The notes under the pieces were generated by a model, which was given only the letters and a program-made list of their open reading frames with translations, was not told the DNA's origin and did not search any database. A stretch of DNA of 64,000 nucleotides from Pedobacter arcticus A12 (lineage in GTDB: Bacteria > Bacteroidota > Bacteroidia > Sphingobacteriales > Sphingobacteriaceae): the NCBI RefSeq assembly GCF_000302595.1, contig NZ_JH947127.1, forward strand, positions 124,001 to 188,000. Reading direction: 5' to 3'. This document shows, in pieces, positions 9,705-18,585 of the stretch. The translations under genes and the position numbers were made by a program. Every line of letters starts with the position of its first letter. Position 1 is the stretch's first letter.

Positions 9705-10091
9705 CTATTTATGTGGCGCTTGTTCAACCTTCGTTATTTTAAATTTCTGTACACCGCTAGGCATTTCCCATTCTACAAACGAGTCTTCCAAATAACCAAT
9801 CAGCGCAACTCCCATAGGCGTAAAAATTGAAATTTTATTTTCTTTCATATTAGCCTCATTTGGCATAACAACCTGAAAATTAAACTTTTTACCGCTAACG
9901 GTCTCCTCTATTTCTACAATTGAATTCAAGATAATAGCTTTAGCAGGTATATCTTCTACTTTAACAACCTTAGCGTTCTTAATCTCGTTCGCTAACTTTT
10001 CGTTATTATGTTTTGACATGTTAGAGGTCTTTAAGTGTTTCTCTAACAATAGGTGTTCTCTTTCACCAATAATTATTTGTTCTTTTACCAT
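9705..10091 (-). CDS. Rnk / GreA-GreB C-terminal domain protein
   Basis: The 128-aa product has a short helical N-terminus and a C-terminal FKBP-like domain related to GreA/GreB and Rnk: the NSIVEIEETVSGKKFNFQVV strand pattern, then ISIFTPMGVALIGYLEDSFVEWE and a terminal KFKITKVEQ strand. It lacks the long GreA coiled coil needed for transcript cleavage. Rnk-type proteins bind RNA polymerase near the secondary channel and modulate transcription or nucleoside diphosphate kinase. It stands alone on the minus strand. Confidence 0.75.
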   Translation of the reverse strand: MVKEQIIIGEREHLLLEKHLKTSNMSKHNNEKLANEIKNAKVVKVEDIPAKAIILNSIVEIEETVSGKKFNFQVVMPNEANMKENKISIFTPMGVALIGYLEDSFVEWEMPSGVQKFKITKVEQAPHK

Positions 10092-10354
10092 AGCTTATAG
10101 TAATTTAAAGTATTAAAAAAATATGAATAAGGGTTAGGCGAATTTGCCTAATGAAATTCTTAATGCCCCGGGCTTTTTTGGGGCTTGCTTAATGAAAGCC
10201 TTGTTATGATTGGAGAGGAAGTGAAAAAACTCAAAATAGCACAAGCAATAGTTGACAGAAAAGCTACCTAAGAATTTGTTTGCGTTAAATGAGATGTATT
10301 TATTTTTTTTCACGATAAAGATTTTTAATAATAACTGATAAAGGGTAAACCAAT

Positions 10355-10380
10355 GCCCCTCACCAAAATTAAAGCGGGGC
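10355..10380 (-). terminator. GC hairpin after the small minus-strand ORF
   Basis: GCCCC and GGGGC arms enclose a 16-base loop immediately after the stop codon of the 50-aa ORF. There is only a modest T content beyond it, so it may be a weak terminator. Confidence 0.4.
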
Positions 10381-10533
10381 TTATATTATAAAATCCTTAT
10401 TGTTTTTGAATAGGATGAAAGCGGCGATGCTCTCTCCTACCAATACAGAAACAACACATAAGACCGAAAACCTAAAACCTGTTATAGGTGTAGGAACGTT
10501 CATTACTTGATATGTTGCTTTTTTTAGATACAT
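10381..10533 (-). CDS. Candidate 50-aa single-span membrane protein
   Basis: The frame runs ATG (10533-10531) to TAA (10383-10381). The product has a basic N-terminus (MYLKKATYQ), one hydrophobic segment (about residues 22-42, from FRFSVLCVVSV to AAFILF) and a charged end (KNNKDFII), a plausible inner-membrane microprotein. The stop codon abuts a GC hairpin, which supports a real transcription unit. It is divergent from ccoI, so it may share its control. I do not recognise a family. Coding status is uncertain. Confidence 0.4.
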   Translation of the reverse strand: MYLKKATYQVMNVPTPITGFRFSVLCVVSVLVGESIAAFILFKNNKDFII

Positions 10534-10805
10534 TTTTTACTAATATAGCTGTTTTATAGTTAAGTGCAAACTTTAAGAGAATTTTGACAGATAGATTAAA
10601 TTCGGATTGGCCAATGGTGAAAATATTTTTTTGAAATGGTTATTGTGTAAAAGCATTGTTTTTTGTCTTGAGCGTTAACCCACACTTTTCTCTTACGAAT
10701 CAATAAGAATAAACTCCCCCTCTAAATCCTAAAACCTGATCCTCGTCACTTTTCTCCAAATGCACTATCATTATTTTAAATGATATTTTTGCCGACCTTT
10801 GAATT

Positions 10806-13196
10806 ATGGCTGTGATTACAAAAGAGGTATGTTACCACTGTGGTGATGAATGTTCATCTAAATTATTATTAAAAGACGAAAAAAACTTCTGCTGTAATGG
10901 TTGCCTAAATGTTTACAGTATTTTAGCTGCTGGCAACCTACAAAACTACTACAAGCTCAACAACTATCCTGGGGCTTCACAAAAAAAGGAAATTCAAGCT
11001 TTTGATTATTTAAATATACCAGAGATTACGGCCAAACTGGTTAACTATCAGGATACTGATAAAACCATTGTTACATTATACTTACCAGCAATTCATTGCA
11101 GTTCCTGCATATGGCTTTTGGAGCACCTTAACAAGCTGGATGCAGGTGTAACCGAAAGTAGAGTCGATTTTTTAAAGAAACAGATTTACCTGCAATTTAA
11201 CCATAACCACACCAAGCTACAGCAAATTGCGCAACTTTTAACAAGCATTGGTTACGAACCCTTAATCAGTTTACAGGATGTTGTTAATAACGATGTTTCA
11301 AAGAAAGACCGTTTAATCCCAAAAATTGCAGTCGCCGGATTTTGCTTCGGAAATGTGATGTTATTGGCTTTCCCCGCCTATTTTGGTATTGCACCTTCTG
11401 AGAGACATTTCGGCGAGTTTTTTAGCCTATTGAGCCTTGCATTTTGTATTCCGGCAGTATTTTACTCTGGATTAGATTACTTTAAAAGAGCATACGTTTC
11501 TTTAAAGCAGGGTGTTTTAAATATCGATTTCCCTTTAGCATTAGGAATTGCAGTCTTGTTAATCAGAACCATTGCAGATTATGTTTTTAATGTTGGCGAA
11601 GGCTTTGCAGATACCTTAACCGGATTGGTATTTTTTCTTTTGATTGGCAAACTGGTACAGCAGAAAACCTATCATCATTTATCTTTTGAACGAGATTACC
11701 GTTCATTTTTCCCAGTTGCTGTCGATGTAATTAATGAGAACGGCGAGATTATACCAATAGCACTGGAAAACATTAAAGAAGGTGACCGAATTTCGGTTAA
11801 AAACCAAGAAATCATTCCTGCTGACGCCATTTTACTAAACGGAAATGCGCTCATTGATTTCAGTTTTGTTACCGGCGAATCAAAACCCATACAAAAAGTA
11901 TTGGGAGAAATTATTTACGCTGGTGGCCGACAGACAGCAGGTTCTTTAGAGCTAGAAGTTATTAAACCCGTATCGCAAAGCTACCTTACCGGATTGTGGA
12001 ACAATGAAAGCTTCCAAAAAGCAAACGATAATAAAACCAAAACTTTTGTGACCAAGGTGAGCCATTATTTCAGCATCATTTTGTTAAGCTTGGCAACGCT
12101 AACCTTACTGTTTTGGCTTCCATACAGCTGGCAAACTGGCTTAAATGCCTTTACCGCGATTTTAATTATTGCATGCCCCTGTGCTTTGGCTTTAAGTACG
12201 CCATTTACTATGGGTGCGGCGCTAAGCATTTTTGATAAAAATAAATTCTACCTTAAAAACACCGATGTGGTAGAACAGCTGGCTGCTATTGATACCATTG
12301 TTTTTGATAAAACAGGAACGGTAACACTTGCAGACAATAATTCGATTGAGTTTATCGGTAACGTTTTAAACGGTTTAGAAAGCAATATTATTTATAGCAT
12401 ATGCAAAAACTCTTCGCACCCTTTGAGCCGAAAAATATGCGGATTTCTGAACACTTCAAAAGTAATCGCAATTGAAGACTTTAAAGAAATACCTGGAAAA
12501 GGAATGCATACCATTTATCAAGGTTACGAGATTTTCATAGGAAGCACCAGCTTTGTACCGCATGCTTCTACCCGTTTGGTCGATTTTCCGCAGGTGCACA
12601 TTAATATCAATGGCGAATACCTAGGTTACTTTAAAATAAACCAAAAACTGCGTCCCCAACTGGGCGAATTAATGCTTTCGCTGAGCACTAATTATCAAAC
12701 CTATCTTATTTCTGGTGATGGCAACCAGGATAACAGTTTATTAAAACACTATTTTAAAAGCGAAAGCCATTTATTATACCAACAATCGCCACAGGACAAG
12801 TTAGATTTTATTGCCAAACAGCAAAGAAACGATGCCAAAGTTTTAATGATTGGCGATGGACTTAATGACGCTGGTGCCTTGCAGCAAAGTAATTCTGGAA
12901 TTGCCGTTACAGACAATATCAACAACTTTACGCCAGGAAGTGACGCCATTTTAGACGGAACGTCTTTCCACCTGTTGCCAGATTTTTTAAAATTCTCAAA
13001 GGCGACGGTCAACATCATCCACCTTTCTTTTTGTATTGCCGTATGTTATAATATTATCGGGATAAGTTTTGCGATACAGGGAAAGTTGTCTCCACTAATT
13101 GCAGCTATATTAATGCCCTTAAGTACGGTGACAATTATTTTGTTTACCAGTATTAGCACCCACATCCAAGCTAAAAAACACAATCTTATATCATGA
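10806..13196 (+). CDS. ccoI: Copper-transporting P1B-type ATPase for cbb3 oxidase assembly
   Basis: The 796-aa product carries an N-terminal Cys cluster (CYHCGDECS and CCNGC), a heavy-metal-associated domain with HCSSC (about residue 98), and the full P1B ATPase set: TGESKP phosphatase loop, CPC copper site in a membrane helix (IIACPCALALS, about 456), the DKTGT phosphorylation motif (about 500), SSHPLS, and GDGLNDAG. Eight membrane spans are expected. CcoI/FixI exports Cu for delivery to the CuB site of cbb3 cytochrome oxidase. Its stop overlaps the start of ccoS by 4 bases (ATGA), so the two are coupled. The oxidase genes do not follow, which is unusual for this lineage. Confidence 0.93.
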   Translation: MAVITKEVCYHCGDECSSKLLLKDEKNFCCNGCLNVYSILAAGNLQNYYKLNNYPGASQKKEIQAFDYLNIPEITAKLVNYQDTDKTIVTLYLPAIHCSSCIWLLEHLNKLDAGVTESRVDFLKKQIYLQFNHNHTKLQQIAQLLTSIGYEPLISLQDVVNNDVSKKDRLIPKIAVAGFCFGNVMLLAFPAYFGIAPSERHFGEFFSLLSLAFCIPAVFYSGLDYFKRAYVSLKQGVLNIDFPLALGIAVLLIRTIADYVFNVGEGFADTLTGLVFFLLIGKLVQQKTYHHLSFERDYRSFFPVAVDVINENGEIIPIALENIKEGDRISVKNQEIIPADAILLNGNALIDFSFVTGESKPIQKVLGEIIYAGGRQTAGSLELEVIKPVSQSYLTGLWNNESFQKANDNKTKTFVTKVSHYFSIILLSLATLTLLFWLPYSWQTGLNAFTAILIIACPCALALSTPFTMGAALSIFDKNKFYLKNTDVVEQLAAIDTIVFDKTGTVTLADNNSIEFIGNVLNGLESNIIYSICKNSSHPLSRKICGFLNTSKVIAIEDFKEIPGKGMHTIYQGYEIFIGSTSFVPHASTRLVDFPQVHININGEYLGYFKINQKLRPQLGELMLSLSTNYQTYLISGDGNQDNSLLKHYFKSESHLLYQQSPQDKLDFIAKQQRNDAKVLMIGDGLNDAGALQQSNSGIAVTDNINNFTPGSDAILDGTSFHLLPDFLKFSKATVNIIHLSFCIAVCYNIIGISFAIQGKLSPLIAAILMPLSTVTIILFTSISTHIQAKKHNLIS

Positions 13197-13381
13197 CCAT
13201 TATCTATTTTTTAATTGCTTGTAGTGTTGTTTTGGCAATTTGCTTTTTGGCTGCATTTTTCTGGTCGCACAACAGTGGGCAAAATAAAGATTTGTATACA
13301 CCCGCAATACGGATTCTGTTTGATGATGAACTGGTAGAAGAAAAGCCGAGTAATGAAAATAACAGCGAAAAGGATAACTGA
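13193..13381 (+). CDS. ccoS: cbb3-type cytochrome oxidase assembly protein
   Basis: The 62-aa product has one N-terminal membrane span (IIYFLIACSVVLAICFLAAFFW) followed by the short conserved juxtamembrane SGQ..D..TPAIRILFDDE segment typical of CcoS, and an acidic, low-complexity tail. CcoS is needed for cofactor insertion into cbb3 oxidase. It overlaps ccoI by 4 bases. No ccoNO, ccoP or ccoG follow; the next gene is 333 bases on and belongs to the nos cluster. Confidence 0.9.
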   Translation: MTIIYFLIACSVVLAICFLAAFFWSHNSGQNKDLYTPAIRILFDDELVEEKPSNENNSEKDN

Positions 13382-13714
13382 TCTGCGAAGTGGATCAAAA
13401 TTCCGTTATTTTGAATTAGGTATGAGGAGACTTGCCATGGCACCCTCGAACACCTGTGAAAATCTAAAAACCTTTAACTAAATCTGGTCTTTACCTTGAT
13501 GAACCAAGCGGATGCAGATCAACTTGGAGGGCTCTCCTATCATCGAAATGAACTAGGTGGATGAGATTCACTCACTTCCTAACCTCGCTTCATAAGCCAA
13601 CATCCGCAAAATATTAAAAAATATAACCTAGGTCATATTTCAACACTTTTTATATCATTTTTTTAATAAAGGCATAGCTATACTTTTATTGACAAGAAAA
13701 AACATATAAAAATC
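13382..13714. other. Intergenic region between ccoS and the nos cluster
   Basis: These 333 bases hold degenerate dispersed-repeat-like sequence (about 13410-13600, including AGGTATGAGGAGA, which recurs near 51064) and then an AT-rich promoter region with an 18-base palindrome at 13621-13638. No gene is visible. Confidence 0.6.
13621..13638. promoter_or_regulatory. Near-perfect palindrome, candidate operator of the nos cluster
   Basis: ATATAACCTAGGTCATAT is an 18-base inverted repeat with a single mismatched pair. It lies 77 bases before the cytochrome c start. If TATACTTT at 13679-13686 is the -7 element, the palindrome is centred about 61 bases upstream of the expected transcription start, a spacing often used by Crp/Fnr-type activators. 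The core does not match the classical FNR half-site TTGAT, so the regulator is unknown. Confidence 0.5.
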
Positions 13715-14221
13715 ATGAAGAAACTTAAACTATTAATCACCGTGTTCACTTTTTCTGCTGGTGTCGCGTTTTTTAGCGCTTGTGGAGGAAGTGACACAAA
13801 TGCAGACGAAAGCGGTTCTGCAAATACAGTTACTGAAGAAACGGCTGTGGCTGATGAAGAACTTGACCCAGATGCAAAAAGCGATAGCAAGGGTGTTGGA
13901 AAATTCACCAACGTAGAAGTTGGCGCCACCATCGATAAAGCAATGGCAGCCAAAGGTCAAGCTATATTCGAAGGCAAATGTACCGCTTGCCACAAAACCA
14001 CCGACGAAAAAGTAGTTGGACCCGGTTTAAAAAACATTACCAACCTACGTACTCCAGAGTGGATCATGAACATGATCACCAACCCCGAAGAAATGACCAA
14101 GAAAGATCCAGTTGCTAAAGCTTTGTTTGAGAAGCATTTGGTACAGATGACTTTCCAAAACGTTTCTGATGACGAGACTCGTCAGATTTACGAGTTTCTG
14201 CGCCAGAATGATAAGAACTAA
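13715..14221 (+). CDS. Lipoprotein c-type cytochrome of the N2O reductase cluster
   Basis: The 168-aa product has a lipoprotein signal (FFSAC, Cys23), an acidic linker (about 26-60) and a single-haem cytochrome c domain (about 70-165) with CTACH haem attachment (Cys89, Cys92, His93) and a likely axial Met in VQMTF. It starts the cluster 28 bases upstream of nosZ and is the obvious candidate for passing electrons to NosZ. Clade II nos clusters typically encode such a cytochrome. Membrane anchoring through the lipid is predicted. Confidence 0.9.
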   Translation: MKKLKLLITVFTFSAGVAFFSACGGSDTNADESGSANTVTEETAVADEELDPDAKSDSKGVGKFTNVEVGATIDKAMAAKGQAIFEGKCTACHKTTDEKVVGPGLKNITNLRTPEWIMNMITNPEEMTKKDPVAKALFEKHLVQMTFQNVSDDETRQIYEFLRQNDKN

Positions 14222-14248
14222 ACGACTATTAACAATAAAAACAAAGCA

Positions 14249-16225
14249 ATGGATTTACTATCAAAAAAATCACTACTTCTGTTACTCGCAACCCCCTATT
14301 TTTTAGCCGTTGGCTGTAAACCGGGTAAGGTAGCTGAAACAACAGATACAGATGCTGCAAAAAAAGTTTATGTGGCACCTGGTAAACACGATGAGCTTTA
14401 CATGTTCGCTTCTGGAGGTTTCAGTGGCCAACTAGCGGCTTACGGAATTCCGTCAGGACGACTGTTAAAAGTTATTCCTGTTTTCGCACAAGATCCTGAA
14501 AACGGATGGGGCTACAATGAGAATACCAAGCCAATGTTGAACACCTCACACGGTTTTATTCCTTGGGATGATGCTCACCACCCAGAGTTGAGTAAAACAA
14601 ATGGAGAAGATGACGGTAGATGGATTTTCATCAACGGTAACAATACACCGCGTATTGCCCGTATCGATTTGGCAACATTTAAAACGGTTGAAATTATTGA
14701 ACTGCCAAACTCTGCAGGTAACCACGCATCTCCTTTCTGTACAGAAAACACCGAATACTTAGTAGGTAACACGCGTTTCTCTATTCCAGAAGAAGGAAAA
14801 GATGACGTTGCTATTGATACTTACAAAGAAAATTTCCAAGGAAACGTATCTTTTGTAAGTGTTGATAAAAACACCGGAGGGATGAAGGTCGCTTTCCAGA
14901 TTAGAGTACCAGGTTTCAATTATGATCTTGCGCATGCTGGTAAAGGTCCATCAGGAGATTGGATGTTCTTCACCACTTATAACACTGAACAAGCTCACAC
15001 TCTACTAGAGGTTAACGCCAGTCAAAAAGATAAAGATTTTATCATGGCATTAAACTGGAGAAAAGCTGAAGCGTTGATCAAAGCAGGTAAAGGAAAGAAA
15101 ACTGCAGCTACGTACGCACATAACGTGTTGGACGAAAAAAGCCATCAAGCTACAAGCACTATGGAAAGCTCAGTTTTGGTGTTGGATGTTAAAGATCACC
15201 CAGAGTTGATTTATTACATGCCATGTCCTAAATCTCCACACGGCGTTGACGTAACTCCAGATGGTGAGTTTATGGTTGCCAGCGGTAAACTAGCTGCTGC
15301 ATTGCCTGTATTCTCTTTCCAAAAGATGCTTAAAGCTATTGAAAACAAAAGCTTTGAAGGTAAAGTTGCAGGTAACCTTAACGTTTTAAAATACGAGTCT
15401 GTTTTACAGGGCGAGGTTAAAAAACCAGGCTTAGGTCCATTGCACACCGAGTTTGATGACAAAGGTTTTGCTTACACTACCATGTTTGTTTCTTCTGAAA
15501 TTGTAAAATGGAGAATCAAAGATTTGGAGATTATTGATCGTATTCCGGTTTACTACTCTCCAGGTCACCTATCTATCCCTGGTGGCGACTCTAAAAAACC
15601 TTATGGTAAATACGTGGTTGCTTTAAACAAAATAACCAAAGACCGTTACTTACCAACAGGTCCAGAGCTTACACAGTCTGCGCAGTTAATTGATATTACC
15701 GGAAATAAAATGAAACTTTTATTAGATTTCCCAACAATTGGCGAGCCTCACTATGCACAAATGATCCCTGCTGAAAAAATAACTAAAAACCAGGTTAGGT
15801 TCTACAAAATCGAAGAAAACACTAATAAATACGTTACAAAATCAGAAAATGATGCTCGTGTAGTTCGTAAAGGAAACAGAGTAGATGTTTACATGACTGC
15901 GATTCGTTCTCACCTGGCTCCTGATAATATTGAAGGTGTACAAGTAGGTGACGAGGTTTACTTCCATGTAACCAACTTAGAGCAAGATTGGGATGTACCT
16001 CACGGATTTGCCATTAAAGGTGCTAATACCGCCGAATTATTGGTGATGCCAGGCGAAACCAACACTTTGAAATGGACACCAGACCGCCCAGGAATGTTCC
16101 CTTATTACTGTACCGATTTCTGTTCTGCACTACACCAAGAAATGCAAGGATATATGAGAGTATCTCCAAAAGGATCTTCTACTCCGTTAAAATACGGCCT
16201 AGGAAGTAAAATCGTACAAAAATAA
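14249..16225 (+). CDS. nosZ: Nitrous oxide reductase, clade II (Sec-type)
   Basis: NosZ reduces N2O to N2. The 658-aa product has the N-terminal beta propeller for the CuZ centre, with His-rich sites DAHHPE, SPHGVDV, PLHTEFD and EPHYAQ, and a C-terminal cupredoxin CuA domain with DVPHGF and CTDFCSALHQEM (Cys621, Cys625, His629, Met632). The N-terminus has no twin-arginine motif; it is a Sec signal with an AVGC lipobox (Cys23), so a clade II enzyme that may be lipid-anchored. All expected copper ligands that I can identify are present. A strong hairpin follows the stop codon. Confidence 0.96.
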   Translation: MDLLSKKSLLLLLATPYFLAVGCKPGKVAETTDTDAAKKVYVAPGKHDELYMFASGGFSGQLAAYGIPSGRLLKVIPVFAQDPENGWGYNENTKPMLNTSHGFIPWDDAHHPELSKTNGEDDGRWIFINGNNTPRIARIDLATFKTVEIIELPNSAGNHASPFCTENTEYLVGNTRFSIPEEGKDDVAIDTYKENFQGNVSFVSVDKNTGGMKVAFQIRVPGFNYDLAHAGKGPSGDWMFFTTYNTEQAHTLLEVNASQKDKDFIMALNWRKAEALIKAGKGKKTAATYAHNVLDEKSHQATSTMESSVLVLDVKDHPELIYYMPCPKSPHGVDVTPDGEFMVASGKLAAALPVFSFQKMLKAIENKSFEGKVAGNLNVLKYESVLQGEVKKPGLGPLHTEFDDKGFAYTTMFVSSEIVKWRIKDLEIIDRIPVYYSPGHLSIPGGDSKKPYGKYVVALNKITKDRYLPTGPELTQSAQLIDITGNKMKLLLDFPTIGEPHYAQMIPAEKITKNQVRFYKIEENTNKYVTKSENDARVVRKGNRVDVYMTAIRSHLAPDNIEGVQVGDEVYFHVTNLEQDWDVPHGFAIKGANTAELLVMPGETNTLKWTPDRPGMFPYYCTDFCSALHQEMQGYMRVSPKGSSTPLKYGLGSKIVQK

Positions 16226-16237
16226 CCTTTAAAATAT

Positions 16238-16269
16238 ACCCGCTCTGCTTAAATAATAACAGAGCGGGT
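16238..16269 (+). terminator. Hairpin after nosZ, attenuator or mRNA-stabilising element
   Basis: A perfect 10-bp stem (ACCCGCTCTG with CAGAGCGGGT) encloses 12 bases just after nosZ. It is followed by only a weak T stretch, so read-through into the accessory genes seems likely. It could set a high ratio of nosZ message to accessory message. Confidence 0.65.
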
Positions 16270-16294
16270 AATTTTAAACCCTAAAAAACTAATC

Positions 16295-16870
16295 ATGAAA
16301 ACTCAATCCAAAATACTGATTGCAATAAGCGCTCTTTTGATGGCAACTGCCTACTTTCTGCCACTTTGGAAGATAGTATTAGAAGCGCCGCAGTACCCAG
16401 AAGGCTTAGAAATGAAGATATGGTTGAACGGAATAACGGGTAATATTGACCAGATTAACGGATTAAACCACTACATTGGGATGCAGTTTATTGTGGTAGA
16501 AAATTTTTGGGAGTTTAAAGTTTTACCATACCTGTATGGCGTAATTGTTGCCTTAGGCTTTTTTGTAGCTTGGCGAGGGAAACTCAGTTATTTATGGGCA
16601 TGGTTCGCCATTTTATTGGTCTTTGCTATCTTCGGTTTTACCGATTTTTACCTTTGGGAATACGATTACGGACACAATTTAGACCCTCATGCTGCAATTA
16701 AAGTCGAGGGAATGAGTTACCAGCCACCATTGATTGGTTATAAACAATTACTTAACTTCCTAGCCGGTTCTTTACCAGATATTGGCGGAATTATGGTAGG
16801 TATTGGCGGTATAATCACTGTAGGCGTTTTGTTTTTCGAACAAAAATTAAAACGTAACAGACAAAACTAG
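16295..16870 (+). CDS. nos-cluster integral membrane protein
   Basis: The 191-aa product has about four hydrophobic segments (around 7-27, 75-93, 100-120 and 160-182), with a conserved-looking periplasmic loop rich in aromatic residues (WEYDYGHNLDPHA) that contains two His. It sits between nosZ and nosL, the place where clade II clusters carry a membrane protein called NosB or an unnamed equivalent. I infer a role in NosZ maturation or electron transfer; the sequence alone does not show it. No haem or Fe-S motif is seen. Confidence 0.7.
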   Translation: MKTQSKILIAISALLMATAYFLPLWKIVLEAPQYPEGLEMKIWLNGITGNIDQINGLNHYIGMQFIVVENFWEFKVLPYLYGVIVALGFFVAWRGKLSYLWAWFAILLVFAIFGFTDFYLWEYDYGHNLDPHAAIKVEGMSYQPPLIGYKQLLNFLAGSLPDIGGIMVGIGGIITVGVLFFEQKLKRNRQN

Positions 16871-16875
16871 CAACA

Positions 16876-17316
16876 ATGAAAAATATATTATTATTCAGCT
16901 TATTTCTTTTGTTTGTAGCCACGGGCTGCACTACAGAACCACAAGCGATCAACTACGGAAAAGATGTATGCGAGCACTGTAAAATGGTAATCGCAGATGA
17001 GAAATATGGTGCAGAAATGATTACCAAAAAAGGAAAGGTGTTTAAATTTGATTCTGCCGAATGTTTGATGGATTTTATATCCGAAGACAAACAACAGGCA
17101 CAAGCTACAGATGCACAACTTTTGGTAATTAACTTTGCAAAACCAGCCACATTAATTGATGCCAGAACAGCATTTTATTTAAAAGACAAAGAGTACCAGT
17201 CACCAATGGGCGGTAACATTGCTCCTTTTGAAACTGCAATGCTAGCAGACAATAACCAAGTAAGCCCAGATGCAAAAGTTATGACTTTTGACGAGGTCGT
17301 TAAAGACAGAAAATAA
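16876..17316 (+). CDS. nosL: NosL copper chaperone lipoprotein
   Basis: The 146-aa product has a lipobox (VATGC, Cys18) and the signature CEHCKM (Cys32, Cys35, Met37), followed by the NosL-type VFKFDSAECLMDF block. NosL binds Cu(I) in the periplasm and passes it to NosD and NosZ. It starts 5 bases after the membrane protein gene and ends 9 bases before nosD, a tight operon. Confidence 0.93.
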   Translation: MKNILLFSLFLLFVATGCTTEPQAINYGKDVCEHCKMVIADEKYGAEMITKKGKVFKFDSAECLMDFISEDKQQAQATDAQLLVINFAKPATLIDARTAFYLKDKEYQSPMGGNIAPFETAMLADNNQVSPDAKVMTFDEVVKDRK

Positions 17317-17325
17317 GCCGAAACC

Positions 17326-18585
17326 ATGTTTAACAATAGTTTATATTTAAGAGTTTTACTGATGCTATTTATAGGATCTATGCATGCTCAAACTTTTGCA
17401 AAAACAATTATTGTAGCACCTAATACAAAAGTTAATTCGCTAAAAATAGCTATTGCCTTAGCATCAAATGGTGATACTATTCTTGTAAAAAAAGGAACTT
17501 ATGCTTCCCACAATACCATTGTTAACAAGCAGGTTACCATTATTGGCGAAGGTATGCCGGTGTTAGATGCCCAGTTTAAGGAAGAGGTTTTGACTATTAA
17601 AGCAGACCATGTTAAGCTTGACGGTTTTGTTATCCAAAACTCCAAAGTTGGCGATTTAAGAGACTATGCTGGCATCAGAATTTTCCAGGCTAGAAATACA
17701 ACCATCAGCAACAATCAGTTAAAAAACAACTTTTTCGGTATCTATATCTCAGATTCACATCAAGTTAAAATCATCAACAATACTTTAACGGGTACAGCGC
17801 AAGAAAGAAAAGCCGGCAACGGAATCCAAGGTTGGAAATCTGACAGCATAGAAGTAGCGAGAAACCATGTTAGCGGACACCGAGATGGTATTTACTTTGA
17901 ATTTGTGCAACACTCCAAAGTTTATCAGAACGTAAGTGAGAATAACCTGCGCTACGGCCTGCACTTTATGTTCTCAAACGATAACTCATTTATAAACAAC
18001 AAATTCACCACCAACCAGGCAGGTATTGCGGTAATGTATTCTAAAAGAATCAAAATGTTGCACAATCAGTTTAACGAAAACTGGGGAAGCTCCATTTATG
18101 GTTTATTGCTGAAAGAAATTTTAGACAGCCACATTGAAGGGAATATCTTTTACAAAAATACCTCTGCTATTTTTATGGAAAGCTGTAACCGCAATAAAAT
18201 CATCAAAAACAGCTTTTTAAACAACGGTTGGGCAATCAGAATTCTATCAAATTGCGAAGACAACCAATTTTCTATCAATAATTTCAAAGGCAATTCCTTT
18301 GATGTTACCACCAACGGAGAGCTATTAGAGAACAAATTCAGTAATAACTATTGGGATAAGTACGAAGGTTATGATTTGAATAAGGATGGCAAAGGTGACG
18401 TACCTTACCGCCCAATAAGTTTATACGCACAAATAATAGAGCGAGTGCCACAAAGTGTAATTTTAATGAGGAGTTTTATCGTTAACCTTTTAGATAAGGT
18501 AGAGCGCTCCATTCCTTCAATTACTCCTTTATCAGTTAAAGACGACAGCCCACAAATGAAACCATGGAAGATATTATCCAAATAA
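17326..18585 (+). CDS. nosD: NosD periplasmic copper-maturation protein
   Basis: The 419-aa product has a Sec signal (to about residue 25) and a right-handed parallel beta-helix made of many short Asn-rich turns (for example NTTISNNQLKNNFFGIYISD), the fold of NosD/CASH-domain proteins. NosD works with NosF and NosY to build the CuZ site. The 3' end overlaps nosF by 22 bases, showing translational coupling. Confidence 0.92.
   Translation: MFNNSLYLRVLLMLFIGSMHAQTFAKTIIVAPNTKVNSLKIAIALASNGDTILVKKGTYASHNTIVNKQVTIIGEGMPVLDAQFKEEVLTIKADHVKLDGFVIQNSKVGDLRDYAGIRIFQARNTTISNNQLKNNFFGIYISDSHQVKIINNTLTGTAQERKAGNGIQGWKSDSIEVARNHVSGHRDGIYFEFVQHSKVYQNVSENNLRYGLHFMFSNDNSFINNKFTTNQAGIAVMYSKRIKMLHNQFNENWGSSIYGLLLKEILDSHIEGNIFYKNTSAIFMESCNRNKIIKNSFLNNGWAIRILSNCEDNQFSINNFKGNSFDVTTNGELLENKFSNNYWDKYEGYDLNKDGKGDVPYRPISLYAQIIERVPQSVILMRSFIVNLLDKVERSIPSITPLSVKDDSPQMKPWKILSK

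Larger units (their letters stand above)
10092..10805. other. Long intergenic region upstream of ccoI with one small ORF
   Basis: This 714-base gap holds a 50-codon minus-strand ORF (10381-10533) and a GC-rich inverted repeat (10355-10380), both listed separately. Another short G/C inverted pair (GCCCC...GGGGC) lies near 10164-10183. The 270 bases before ccoI are AT-rich and would hold its promoter; I could not fix a convincing regulator site there. Confidence 0.5.
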
